Source of the DNA: Triatoma infestans
Taxonomy: Eukaryota > Arthropoda > Insecta > Hemiptera > Reduviidae
DNA: 64,000 bases
Direction: 5' to 3'
NCBI GenBank assembly: GCA_011037195.1
Contig: JAAEAF010000128.1
Location: forward strand, 310,001 to 374,000
Shown: in pieces, positions 24,645-35,520 of the stretch
Position numbering within the stretch: position 1 is the first letter of the stretch
Layout: every line of letters begins with the position of its first letter
Program-made: the position numbers and the translations under genes
Notes under the pieces: model-generated
What the model was told of the DNA's origin: nothing
The model's input: only the letters and a program-made list of their open reading frames with translations
Databases searched by the model: none

Positions 24645-24847
24645 TCTTAATTTTTTTTTTTAATTTAAGACACCTCAACATCTATGGTCATTAGCGCCCG
24701 GAGCCTTGTCAGTGCACTGCTGGCCTCCGGACAGTGTTCTCTCGTTACAGACAGGAAGAAAAAAATGTAAGGGTAGCACAGATGGAATCGAACCCGGGTC
24801 ATCCGCGTGGAAGTCCAGTACGCTAACCACTTAGCTATTCCCTTCCC
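24645..24847 (-). repeat. tRNA-derived SINE, full-looking copy
   Basis: Read on the minus strand it starts with a tRNA-like head: an A-box-like TAGCTAAGTGGTTAGCG, an anticodon-arm region, and the B-box GGTTCGATTCC. A unique body containing ACACTGTCCGGAGGCCAGCA and GGCTCCGGGCGC follows. It ends in an A-rich tail (AAATTAAAAAAAAAATTAAG). About 200 bp. The T-arm stem does not pair properly, so it is not a working tRNA. RNA polymerase III transcription and LINE-dependent mobilisation are what is known of this class. Related copies lie at 20930, 30795 and 50700. Confidence 0.72.
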
Positions 24848-25059
24848 TAATCTTAATCTAAACTAAACTGTATGAATACATTGTAGAGATTGTAAATTTG
24901 AACCTTGAAATTCGACTAAAATTATCGTGAGACTCGGGCCTGCTGCATCTCCAGCGCTTGCTGTATGGTATAAACCTATGAAAAAAAAAAAGAAAAGAAA
25001 AGCGAAATCTATTCCAACAAACTTTTAGTGAGGGATTTTCATAGAATTGCTTCTCGATT

Positions 25060-25560
25060 CTTGTCATTAGTATACCTCTTTGTGTAAGTGGAAGGGGGAT
25101 AGCGATCGTGGCTGATTTCCGATATTATGTTTCCACCACACATATAGTTCTGAGGATTCCTGAACTCGGAAAAATGGTTTTTAGAGTTCTTTGTGTGTAT
25201 GTATGTATGTAGATATGTTTACAGGTATGTATGTATGTAGATATGTTTACAGGTATGTATGGTACAGCATAATTCAAAAATGAAAAATCGCAGGACTTAT
25301 GATGATATTCCGTTTGCCTGCTACCATTTCAATCGAATTCTTCGAACGCCATTTGTCTGAATAGATTTTTTTAATTTTTTCACACCATGTATACGAAAAT
25401 TATGCCCATGATTTTTCTTTAATCTTGGCATACTAATGATACATAGATAGAACTGTCACTTTTGTGTGAAGTTTTCTTCCCGAGAATAAATTCTGATGGT
25501 TTGGGTTTCTTCCAAAGTGTCATTTCGTTACGGTGTACCTTCTTCACCTGCACAACATTT
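25060..25560 (+). repeat. Dispersed repeat family A, partial copy
   Basis: It has the phrases GATAGCGATCGTG, TTTCCGATATTATGTTTCCACC and GAAAAATGGTTTTTAGAG. A two-fold GTATGTATGTAGATATGTTT repeat (25198-25262) sits in the place where other copies have GTAT/GTGT runs. Confidence 0.55.
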
Positions 25561-26739
25561 AAGTTAACTAAACATTTAATAAAAAACTCAACTTTGAAAA
25601 AAATTTATTAAATACAACTCTGAGTATGGAATACATTATATACATTTTTGTCTTAATTTCAAAGTTTAAACAAAGAACTTTGCGAACAATATTACTTCCA
25701 TTTATTTTTTTTTTACGCATGCCGAGCGGTGCCAATGACAAGAATTCATGCAACCACAATCGTACTGCATTCCACAGATGACAAAAAAAAAAAACAAATT
25801 ACAAACCAATTATCTAATTAGACGGCAAAAATTTAAACAACAGACAACAAACAATGACGACAACGTTGTTTGCTACTTCATGATTAAATATTTCATTAAG
25901 AGCTGACCTGTCTAGAGGCGAACCCAGCCAAGGTAACCTGAACAAGTAATAAACATTTACTACTACGGTACACTGGTCATTTTTATTAATTATGCTACTT
26001 CAATAAATAATATTATATTAAGTATACGTACTTTGGTTTAGTCTTAAGAAGTTGCAAAAAAAAACAAAAAACAAATCTATTGCGGAGCAATCGCACGAAG
26101 TACCGGAAATCTCATACTCCAATAGAATATGTTGCTGGAATTTACAATATTTGCCACACAATTAATAATAATTATCACCATAATATTAGTGAAAACAGTT
26201 ATACAACATTCTTCTAAGAGGTCTGCCTGGAACCGACGCTAGCGCCGCAATGTGCTACGCCGCCACGATAAAAGAGTGACTGAGGATAGAAAGAGAGAGA
26301 GACAGAGAATATTTTTATTAAAATAATAAATTCCTTGAAATTGTTTTTCACCAACATAAATATGGTATTGTGATATAGCGTCAGCTGTCTATCAGGAATG
26401 CACAATCTTAGAAGGAGATCATACATCTTCAAACAAGAGAAAAAAAGAAACAATTTAAAAACATGGAAATGAATAAGATAGTTTACAGCTTTTCTTACTA
26501 ATAATCAAAATAAAAAAGTTATTTTAAATAGCTGAACAAAAACTCAAAAACAATAATTAATTACTAAGAATAGTTTATTAACAATTATAGCAATTAATTG
26601 AATTAAAAATGTTCGGAAGCAATGAACTGGTGTAAATATGTGATTAACACAGGCCAGTCAATAACATTCAAATAATTAATCGCTTGGCTGGTAATGCATG
26701 TAAAAACCATTTTTATTTCCGCTTCTACTGGATAAGAGC

Positions 26740-27400
26740 AAGTACTGGAGATCGTAGTGAAATTTTCAAAATTGTGTTTTCACTGCAAAAACTTGTTTTG
26801 AAGTCCGCTGAATTGGAAAAATGGATTTTTAGAAATTGGACTGTGTATGTGTGGTTAACATAACTCAAAAATAGAAAAAATCGAAGAAAACTGAAACTTG
26901 GTACATCGTTTTTGGTGTTGCTGCCAGTGGACGCGACAATAAAGTTTTGGTCACAATCGATAGACTGCATCATTTTACTGTATCGATTTTTCCGTTATTT
27001 TTTTTTTTGGCTGCGTTTTCATTAAACCTGGAATCTCAACTAATCACATAAAGAGATACAAGTTTTACTGGGCACCATTTTTCCGGAAAAATTCATTTAA
27101 GGGGTTCCTGGAGAGGGGAAGTGACGTCAGGCTTTCCTCTAAAGTGCCGTTTCAATATATTAATACAATTCTATCGTCTATATAATATTAATGAGAATTT
27201 AATATGCGGCCAAAATTCAAGAAAATCGGTTTACAGTAAGTGAGACAGCTGCATTATATTTGAAGCACGCGTGTATAATAATATCAACATTTTCAGTTAT
27301 ACATGGGAAATTTGTAATTGGGTAATATACCTGTATAATTATATACAGAAAACTTTGTAAATTACAGTAAGAGAAAGTGGTGTGAGTTTCACGCGATTTT
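26740..27400 (+). repeat. Dispersed repeat family A, partial copy
   Basis: It runs from GATCGTAGTGAAATTTTC and GTGTTTTCACTGC through 'ccggaaaaattcatttaaggggttcctggagaggggaagtg'-type text, and ends ATTACAGTAAGAGAAAGTGG TGTGAGT, the usual terminus. Confidence 0.6.
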
Positions 27401-29279
27401 TTTTCTCATGGTGCCGGAGCGAGTGCACTGCCAGCAGTGTGATCACCACCTTTATCTTCACTTACATCACTCAGTGCATATTCTATCAAATATGGAAGGC
27501 TTACAGTTTAGATATAGTTAGTAGAGAGCCCTTGATAGCGAAGGAAAGAACTAAAATGGCAAAGGTAACTGTGGCGTTTTACCACACGGCCCCCTCAAAT
27601 AAAAATCGCTGACTGGCAAGCCTTAGCCGGTCATGGACTGTTGCGGCCAAGATTTTCTGTTTTTATATTTTAGATTAAAAGTACTCCTTTAGCTTTAATT
27701 AGCCTATAGCAGTCCCTTTATCCATATGATTTACATTAAAATTAATTTTATTATAAATATACAATATCCTACACATTGATTTATCGTAGGATACAACAGC
27801 CGTTAGTTATCAACTAGTTCTTCATTCAGTTTGTTGACCGCCCCTCGTTATTGTTCCACAGTCAAAAAAGGTTTTGGACAATAGGACATCCCACTATTTT
27901 GACCATTAAAACCATAATATTTTCTTAAAATGAAATCACAATACTAAGCTACAGCCATGTATGTCCTTACTACAGAATTAGTTTTCGGAACAATCGCGGA
28001 AATAGCTCTAACGGTTTTCTTTAAACTTCGCATGCTAAGTGTATCTATGGTAACCTATCAATGTTATTTGCAACGTTTTTCGGGAAACATTAATTTGTAG
28101 AATGATTTCAGGGAAATCGTTGACGTTGGTCTTCAACTCGGAATTGTTGTTTAGTTTAGTGTCTATTAGGGAGTGACTGAGATGCTTCGATGCTTCGAGA
28201 TGCTGCGGAGAGTCCTTCATGTTGTGCCTGAATCTTAAGAACCAACCAGTATAAGGTACACCGTATACACCGCCCTTCAAGGATCTTGTATCCAATGGTG
28301 AGGCAATTAAACCTTTAGTAAAAGCTTAGCTTGAAGAAAATTTTATGTCTGCAAGAAGAGAAAGTTGTGTGAGTGTTTCATACCAGATTTTTTCTTGTAG
28401 ATTAAAATGATGCGAGAAAGCGTTTCATGAGGATGATGTGTTCCTCAGTATGTGGTGTTCCTCAAACGTTTTCGATACATTGGATTATTTGCTCGATTTA
28501 GAGACTACAAAGAAATTTTGAATGAACACTGAAATGAATGATCGAGTTAATTAGGCAGAGATTTCAATTGTATATGGCGAACTAAAAATCGATGCAGTTC
28601 GATAGATGATTCAATAGGTCATGAAAGACTGGTAATAAAAAATAAAATATCTCAGCTATGGCGCGAAAATAAAGTAAGTAAAAAAACTAAAATTACCACT
28701 AAAACCTAAAAAACACACACAGGTGAAAAGATTTAGCTCATACAACATTACTGTAACAGCTAAAAAAAATTTCCCTAGAGCATGATATTATCTGGACACC
28801 CAGTCGTGCCACACGCAATCAAAATATCCCTCTCTAGAGAGAGAGAGAGACAGGCAACAACACTAAGCGCCCCCTTCTAGTATGGTAAGATTTATTTATC
28901 TACTTAATAAAAACGTTTTCATAGCAAAATTGTTATAAACAATTTTGTACTAACAGAGTCTTTTTTAAATAAAATAGAAAATCTGTTAGTTTTAATAAAA
29001 TTATATTTGCAACGATATTCTATGATTGTTTATGTTGAATTAATCGGTTAAACAAAGAGCAGCTAATCACTAGATTACTGCCACGGCTGACATGATCTTA
29101 ACTGAGGTAATACTGCCCCAAGCGGTTAAATCTATCCTCTCCTGTGCCACAATTAATTAAACTGCTGATCACGTCGTTGAAGGATTCTCTCAATGAGTTA
29201 AAAAATTCTGGAGAGTTCCATTTTTGTAAAGAAAGAATCGTTCGTTTAAAGGATTCAAAGTTCATAATAAATACAATCA

Positions 29280-29507
29280 CTATTGCGGAAGTGCTTCTTC
29301 AAGTACATTCTCTGCTGGAGGTATTACGATAGCTTCTTTATCAAGTCTGCCTCTACAATGTTGATCATATGCAGTTTTACTTTCTTTTGCTGCCTGTAAG
29401 GGAGTTTCCACTGGAGATGCTTGTTTTATGCTGTCCAGTGTCCAAGGAATGGATATTCCGGGTGGTCCGCCGGGGGTCAATATTTCTTTGCCGCAAGTTC
29501 TTTTCAA
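29280..29507 (-). other. Uncharacterised 75-residue open frame
   Basis: The minus-strand frame (GGPPGISIPWTLDSIK near its start, PPAENVLEEALPQ at its end) has a protein-like composition, unlike most open frames here. I recognise no domain. There is no clear pair of splice sites and no neighbour that explains it. It may be a fossil of a mobile element or chance. Confidence 0.2.
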
Positions 29508-30794
29508 TTTTTATTTTGCGATTTTCCCAACAATGTTTTCAACCGTTGTGTGTCTGTTTTCTGGGGAAAATTGCTTTCACAATGGTTCTGGAGGAGATAT
29601 GACGATAGGAATGCAAATTCAGAACTTTATATGATTCAATGTCATTACATTTATTAACAAGTATTAAACGTGGTACTAATACTATGAGGTATAGTTTGGT
29701 TGGAAGTACCATAGATTTTTTATATCTGTTTTTTTGGAGAAAATATTTCAAACAGATTGATGGATGTATATTTATAGATGGACGCTTAATAATTCAATTT
29801 TAAAGAAAAAGGAAATGAACCCTTTTTCGAGTAAATTGCGAAAAGATTGGAAACTACTCAGTAGTCTGCACTTCCGGAACATGGATTGTGTCTTCATTAC
29901 GCATTCTAGAGTGAAACCTAAAGGAAATACAATAGTCCTTGCTGCAATTTTTATTTTATAAGATATCTTGTTCACACACATGTGAAAACAAATTTTGTTT
30001 AATTATTATCAGGAATTTACCCATTGTTTCAGGTTTCCTCCTGTCTCACACAAATAATGTTACAAAACAATTTCTACTAAAAACTCACTTTTGGAAAATT
30101 TGTCATGATTCGCAATAGTTCCTCTAACTAGGAGGAGTAAGAGTAAGTAATAAACACCTCAACTCAACAGATTAATAATTATTTTTTCACTTTTCCAAAT
30201 ATTTAAAAAAAAACAACAAATAATGCCTACATTAACAATATAATCGAAGCAAAACAATATATTTCCATTTTATTGATTATTGTTTGTTTCATATTCATTA
30301 AATTAATTGACAGAAGTATGATTGAAATATAATATATTTAATTGTAATTAGTCTCTCCCGGCATACTAGTGCAATATTTAAATTGGTGACATTTACATGT
30401 TCATTATTGCAGTCAACAATTATTATTATATGTTTTACAATAATTTCAAATTTGAAAATTTAAAATAACGTTAGCCATATAGAATTTATTTTATAGCTGT
30501 ATTATTTAATGATAGAAATAATTAAAAACCAATTTAAATGTTTAAATTATAAATTTAAATTTTTCTCAAACTAAATTAGATCATATCTTTCGTATTTATG
30601 GCAATGGATTTAATACTGGCAGAGGTAAATGTGACTAAGGATTTATGTTTACATTAAAGTTTGTAGTACGATAATTTGAGAAAGTACTATTTAACCAACC
30701 TGCCGGCAGGTTCCCACTTACTGCTTGCCATCTGTAACAGAATTATAACCTTCTATACTTAGGCTGTCTTTTAGACTGTAGTTTGTATTATTTA

Positions 30795-30935
30795 TTTTTG
30801 TCAATTTAAGGCGTGTCAATATCAATGGCCATTGGCGCCTACATCAAAGAACTGGCCAGCAACCGGATACTGTTCTCTCGTTGCAAAAAGCACCGTCATC
30901 ACCGGTCATTGAGCTGCAGATAGACAACGTCTTTA
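30795..30935 (-). repeat. SINE family, older copy
   Basis: CAATTTAAGGCGTGTCAATA and GGCCATTGGCGCC align with TAATTTAAGACACCTCAACA and GGTCATTAGCGCC of the copy at 24645. TACTGTTCTCTCGTTGCA aligns with the inner block. Confidence 0.6.
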
Positions 30936-30944
30936 GATGTAATT

Positions 30945-31335
30945 ATTACTTCCTCTTACACCTAGAAAAAGGAAGTGTGGAAATGTGATCAAATTTTAGA
31001 AACTGAGCTATCTTCTGAAAACGAAACAATGTTTTTATCGAATGGTCTGTGTGTGTTCCAACAAAATATCTCAAAAGCTCAAACTTGATATTCCGTTAAG
31101 GTTCTATCACAGCATCTCACTCGAAAGTTTCGGGCAAAATACATCAATGAAATTGGGACTTTACTGAAGGTTCTTTACACCGCTACTGCACTGACTTTTC
31201 TGAATGTTCTTTAAACCGCTAATGTACAGATAAAACCTATCACTCTTATTTAAAACATTTTTATGAAAAAAAAACATGGTTTAAGGTAATTCTGCGAAAT
31301 TTTTGGCGTTGAAATTTCAATATTTATTTGAGTTT
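30945..31335 (+). repeat. Dispersed repeat family A, partial copy
   Basis: TACTTCCTCTTACACCTAG, CAAAATATCTCAAAAGCTC, TCAAACTTGATATTCCGTT and TCGAAAGTTTCGGGCAAAAT occur in the same order as in the 50975 copy. Confidence 0.6.
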
Positions 31336-31849
31336 CTTCAGTGTTATTGGCGCTTTCTTCGGGACTACAATGTGACTACATTGACTACTAAGCCAGGGTG
31401 TCTAGCAGCATGTAATCCCACCCTTGTTTATTAGAGCTTTGAGTTTATCGGGTTAATATCCCACTCCAGATTTATTTTTGTTTAATTTACCAAACATGCG
31501 TAAGACTAGGTGTTCCCGAAGGATTAGATCTTACTCCCATCATATTACAATTTTCGAAATGACTTTTCTGCTTTCACACTTCTGTATTATGTTTTTTCTT
31601 TACATATCAAGTTTTCATTAATATGAATGGTTTTTAAAAGTTTCAGCCCGTCTTTCTCATTGTTTGCTAGTAATATTTTGTCAAGAGCCGTGCTCAAGGT
31701 GTTCAGCATCGATTTCACCATTTGAGCACAGAAGTTAGACATTGGTATCTGCTCCTGCAAGTAATCGTGGCCTGATATCAACTGAAAATTTGCAACGGCA
31801 AAGTCCAACGGAACATCGTTTACTCGCAGCAACTTGCTCTAGCAGATCT

Positions 31850-32140
31850 TTAAAAAAAATTGAACACCATATTAGTTCCTAATTTCGCCAGCTGATCTAC
31901 TCTACCGTTGCCCGTATGCCGACCTCGCAGAAAACCATTGTAGTAGAATGATACACGCCCTTTTTTGACATTCTATGATTACCGGGTCATCTGATTTCGA
32001 TACTTCAGCCAGATAGCAGACTTAGAATCTTTAAGAATGTCAGCTCTCTTTATATTACTAATAGATAGTTTATGCGCTGCCAAAACTATTAATTTTGGAA
32101 CGTACTCACTGCGGGAAACATCTCTTTTCCTCTCCTCAGC
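31850..32140 (-). pseudogene. RNase H domain fossil of a non-LTR retrotransposon
   Basis: Minus-strand frames give SEYVPKLIVLAAHKLS, then ADILKDSKSAIWLK (the second acidic position of RNase H, D-S-K-S-A-I). After a stop and a frame change comes HTGNGRVDQLAKLG, which matches the closing GHxGNxxxDxLAKxG motif. RNase H removes the RNA strand during element copying. The acidic residue expected at the start of the fold is not seen and the pieces are in different frames, so it is inactive. The open frame at 31587-31832 continues in the same direction and may be its downstream part. Confidence 0.55.
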
Positions 32141-34073
32141 AATAACTTATAAACTAAAAATCAGATAAGTTAAAATAATTACTCTGAAGAGCAAATGGTT
32201 TCAGGTAGTGGAAAAGTGTTGTTTCCCGAAACTAGTACATTAGGAAAATTATGTGAAAGATTACAAAGATAATAAATTGGCTGAATTTACTCCAAATTAA
32301 AAATAAACAAAAACAAAATTTAAATCTTGTGTTTTTATTCAATTATAAATAGTTACCAACTAATAAATTCTAGTTTATTCTTGTTTATAATTAATTAATA
32401 TTACAATTGTATTGTATGTTTAATGAATGGATCTTATGTTTATGTACAGTATGGAGCAAGGTGAAAATAAGCTCTGTCTGCAGGGTTACTGTAGATAGTA
32501 AATAAAATTATACAGACGAAACCACAAATATCATAATCTTCTGAAATCAAAAGTAAATTGCGAACTTCTTTGTCCAAATGGAAGTTGTTTTTTTTTTAAA
32601 GTTTGGAACTTAGATGTAATCGTACAAAAACAAAAGACAAATATTTTTAATTACCACCAGAAAGGAACCAATAAAAAAATTTACGAGAAGAAACAATGGA
32701 AAAAGTGGACGAAATTCGGACAAAAAACACCATTTTTACGAAAAAGTCTAACATTGAAAATGTTTTTTTTCAACCCTGTCCAGAAAATAATGGAGGTAAA
32801 CCGAAAATAAAACAAATTCTTGGTTATTGGTTATTGCACTTATGAATATGTCAAAGATTTCTTCTGTTTTGTTTTATAATTTCAACCATACAAATTAAAC
32901 GTAAAGAAAAGTCAAGAAAAAACATGGAGAGTTAATTTTAACAATACATTATTGTATTTTCACGAGTTATACGTTTGTACCGAACATGTCGGTCGTTTGT
33001 ACCAATCGATTGATTAACACAAAAACAACAGTATAATCATTGTAAGTAACTGGTTCGACTGTCTCCGTCAATGTTCGTCACTCATTCGGGGAGATATCAC
33101 GATTTTTATCAAATAACCTCCCTAAAACATTTTCAAAGTTAAAAAAAAGAAACCTTGGTTTACAACTTGTTTTAATATAAATGTGACCTCACAAAAGGCA
33201 TTGAAATTGTGAAATTATGCTAATCGAAACTCTTAGATTGCTTCTAACCAAAACTCCAGTCAGAATTGGGAAAATGTAATCTTACAGTATGACTAATGAC
33301 TACAAATTAGTCAAGTCTTTAATGTAAGATAATTTGAAGGAAAATGTTCCAACTTTTGTGAAAATTTGAATTATGAAATTCTGAGAATTGCAATACCAAT
33401 ACCAGAAAATCAAGTGAATGTTTCACATGTGATTTTTTTGAACAATGACAATAAAGCAGAGAGTAAGTTCTGTGAAATTAAACTAAACTTATTTTCTTCT
33501 TATGAAGAAATACGAAAGCAAGCTTAAGAACTGCAAAACTTAATTGAAAACTTCCATTGATAAACCTAAATATTTACACAAGGTCATATAAATGTTTCAA
33601 TAATTTTAAATTTCATATAAATATTTTAATGATATATATATCTATATCAAGGCCACTTTTCGTTAATTCTGACCCTTTTTAGGATTATTTTTTGAGCATC
33701 AGAAATAAGATTCTGTACAGATATGGTCTTTCACTTTTAAACATTTCTGTCATCTAATACAACAACCATAGATTGTAGGTGATATTTTATGTAAATTTTA
33801 TGATATAATCCCTTATAAAATCAGTCGCAGTAGTATTTGAGGGAGATTTTAAAAAGCGTCGGACAATTTCTCTAAACACAAACTTAATGGACCAGTCCCC
33901 GATAATGGAAGGAAACTGAAAAGTGGTACGAATTAAAAAAAATCGCTTTGTTATGACTGAACACAATCTCAGATAAAACCCCGCATGGCAGACGTAGCCG
34001 TCTGCTCAACATTGTAATGAAAAAGAAAATTACATTAAAAAAAGATAAAGAAAAATAGTGCTTATGAGCTGAC

Positions 34074-34209
34074 CTGGCTTCCATCGGTTTGTACGTCACA
34101 TCATACTTTTCCACATTGTCCGCTTCTGCGGTCCATGAGACTCGCACTTTTGTCGGCGAAAGAAATGTAACTGTTATATTTTCTGGTATACCCCCGGCTG
34201 GCATTGATC
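34074..34209 (-). CDS. FN3 domain, first half (internal exon)
   Basis: The exon encodes the A, B and C strands of a fibronectin type III domain: PENITVTFLSPTKVRVSW with the core Trp, then VEKYDVTYKP. It is preceded by TTTTTATAG (3' splice site, AG at 34211-34210) and followed by CAG|GTCAGC at 34074/34073. It is 136 nt, entering in phase 1 and leaving in phase 2. Both phases match the neighbouring candidate exons: the signal-peptide exon upstream and the second FN3 half at 3536-3681. The FN3 domain therefore begins only a few residues after the signal peptide, as in FN3-bearing secreted or receptor-type proteins. The domain assignment is firm; which FN3 family member this is cannot be read from this much sequence. 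Confidence 0.87.
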
Positions 34210-35099
34210 CTATAAAAAGTAATAAAACTTTATTATTATGGTATTTTATTAATTAATAAAAAAATATATATGTGTTTAGATGCAAAACACTTTAGTCTTT
34301 GAGTTGAAACCATGGGTGTGAACTGACATTTCGCTCAAGTTACAATACATTTCTTTGGTTTGAGTTAATAGTTCTTGGTTTGAGCTATAGCCCAGTCTAG
34401 TGAGGTGCAATACTACCGAAGTTTGGACGAAATGTCAGTTAATACGAAGCCTATTCGATTTGCAAACATATTAATGAAAATAAAAGCAATAAAAGGATGT
34501 AAAAGGAAAGTAAAAAAGATGAAAAACATCCAGGTAAATAAGCAAATTAGGAAAAAGGTATTATTCCTTTATAGTAATCCTTCCATTATTGCTGTTAATA
34601 TCGTATGGAGCAACATAATTTGGGAATTTAATAAAAATGATATGTCTAATCCAGTGATATTTTATTGGAAATAACAGTCCAGAAGAAAGAATGCCTAGAA
34701 GGGAAGTCTGTGTTCATTTTAAAATATCTAGTCGGTAAATGCGTACTTACGGTTGACTGATTTTGTTGGATTTTGGTCTAACCTAAACGGAACATCAAGT
34801 TCGAGCTTCCCGAAATTATAATTTTTGAGATATTTTGTTCTTATACATAGAAAAACACAAAAATCACACGTATACAATATTCGCTAACATTTTATTCGTA
34901 CCCCTTGGGTCCTTACAATATGTAATTTATTATGAATCTCAAGTTCGAAAATTTGACATTACTTCCTGTTACTTAAGAGAAAGTGATTAATTAGCTTTGT
35001 TAATAGAAAAGTAAAATTTTAAACTGAATTCAGCAAAATCACCACAACAGTAACTTCAGTAGGGAAACTAACTGAACCAGTTTTGTGAAACAGTAGGTC

Positions 35100-35520
35100 T
35101 CTGAAAAATGCAAAAAATTTATATACAGTGCTATATGGAGCGGAAACCTGGAATATATCTAGATACTGGTGGACAGTGTCTAAAGCCATTGGAAGGACAC
35201 TCCTTGCTACGGGCACTCCACAAAATGGATTTTTGGAGGAAATCAGCAGGGATTTTGACACTGGAGGAGAGGAGGAACGAAAAGATGAGGGAGATAATGG
35301 AGAGGACACGTATTATTGCGTGAAGTTAAGAAGAAATTGAGTTTGGGCAGGTATTTAGTATTGTGAGGGAGCAGATAGTGAATGCTGAAGGAATGATGGA
35401 ATGGTAGGTCAACCGCAAAACGAAAAGAGGTAGAACCAAGCAAAAATGGAGAGATCTGCTAAACAAGAGTCTCTTAAATGGAAACGGCCGGCGAAAAGAG
35501 GATGCAAGAGACACATAGAA
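35100..35520 (+). pseudogene. RTE/CR1-like reverse transcriptase C-terminal fragment
   Basis: In consecutive frames the sequence reads LYGAETWNIS (the conserved LYGxExW block after the polymerase palm), then KMDFWRKSAGIL with LEERRNEKMREIM, and RGRTKQKWRDLL followed by a DARDTxKW-like end. This order is the well-known C-terminal region of RTE/CR1-type non-LTR elements. The catalytic core is absent upstream, as expected for a 5'-truncated insertion, and frameshifts near 35225 and 35335 break it. Confidence 0.68.

Larger units (their letters stand above)
3682..34073 (-). other. Intron 2 of the FN3 gene (about 30.4 kb), transposon-rich
   Basis: This intron interrupts the FN3 domain between strands C and C'. 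It carries a perfect tandem duplication (4201-5452), an LTR-type gag remnant (10392-14150), several copies of a high-copy dispersed repeat, tRNA-derived SINE copies, a hairpin-element fragment (18694-18746) and an RNase H fossil (31850-32140). Stretches 5453-7000, 21060-22400, 22900-24640, 27700-29060 and 32160-34070 show nothing I can assign beyond A/T-rich sequence and short simple repeats. Confidence 0.6.

Noticed and set aside
24770..24847. A minus-strand tRNA gene
   Set aside because: The A and B boxes are there, but the T-arm and acceptor stems do not pair and a SINE body and A-rich tail follow, so it is a SINE head.
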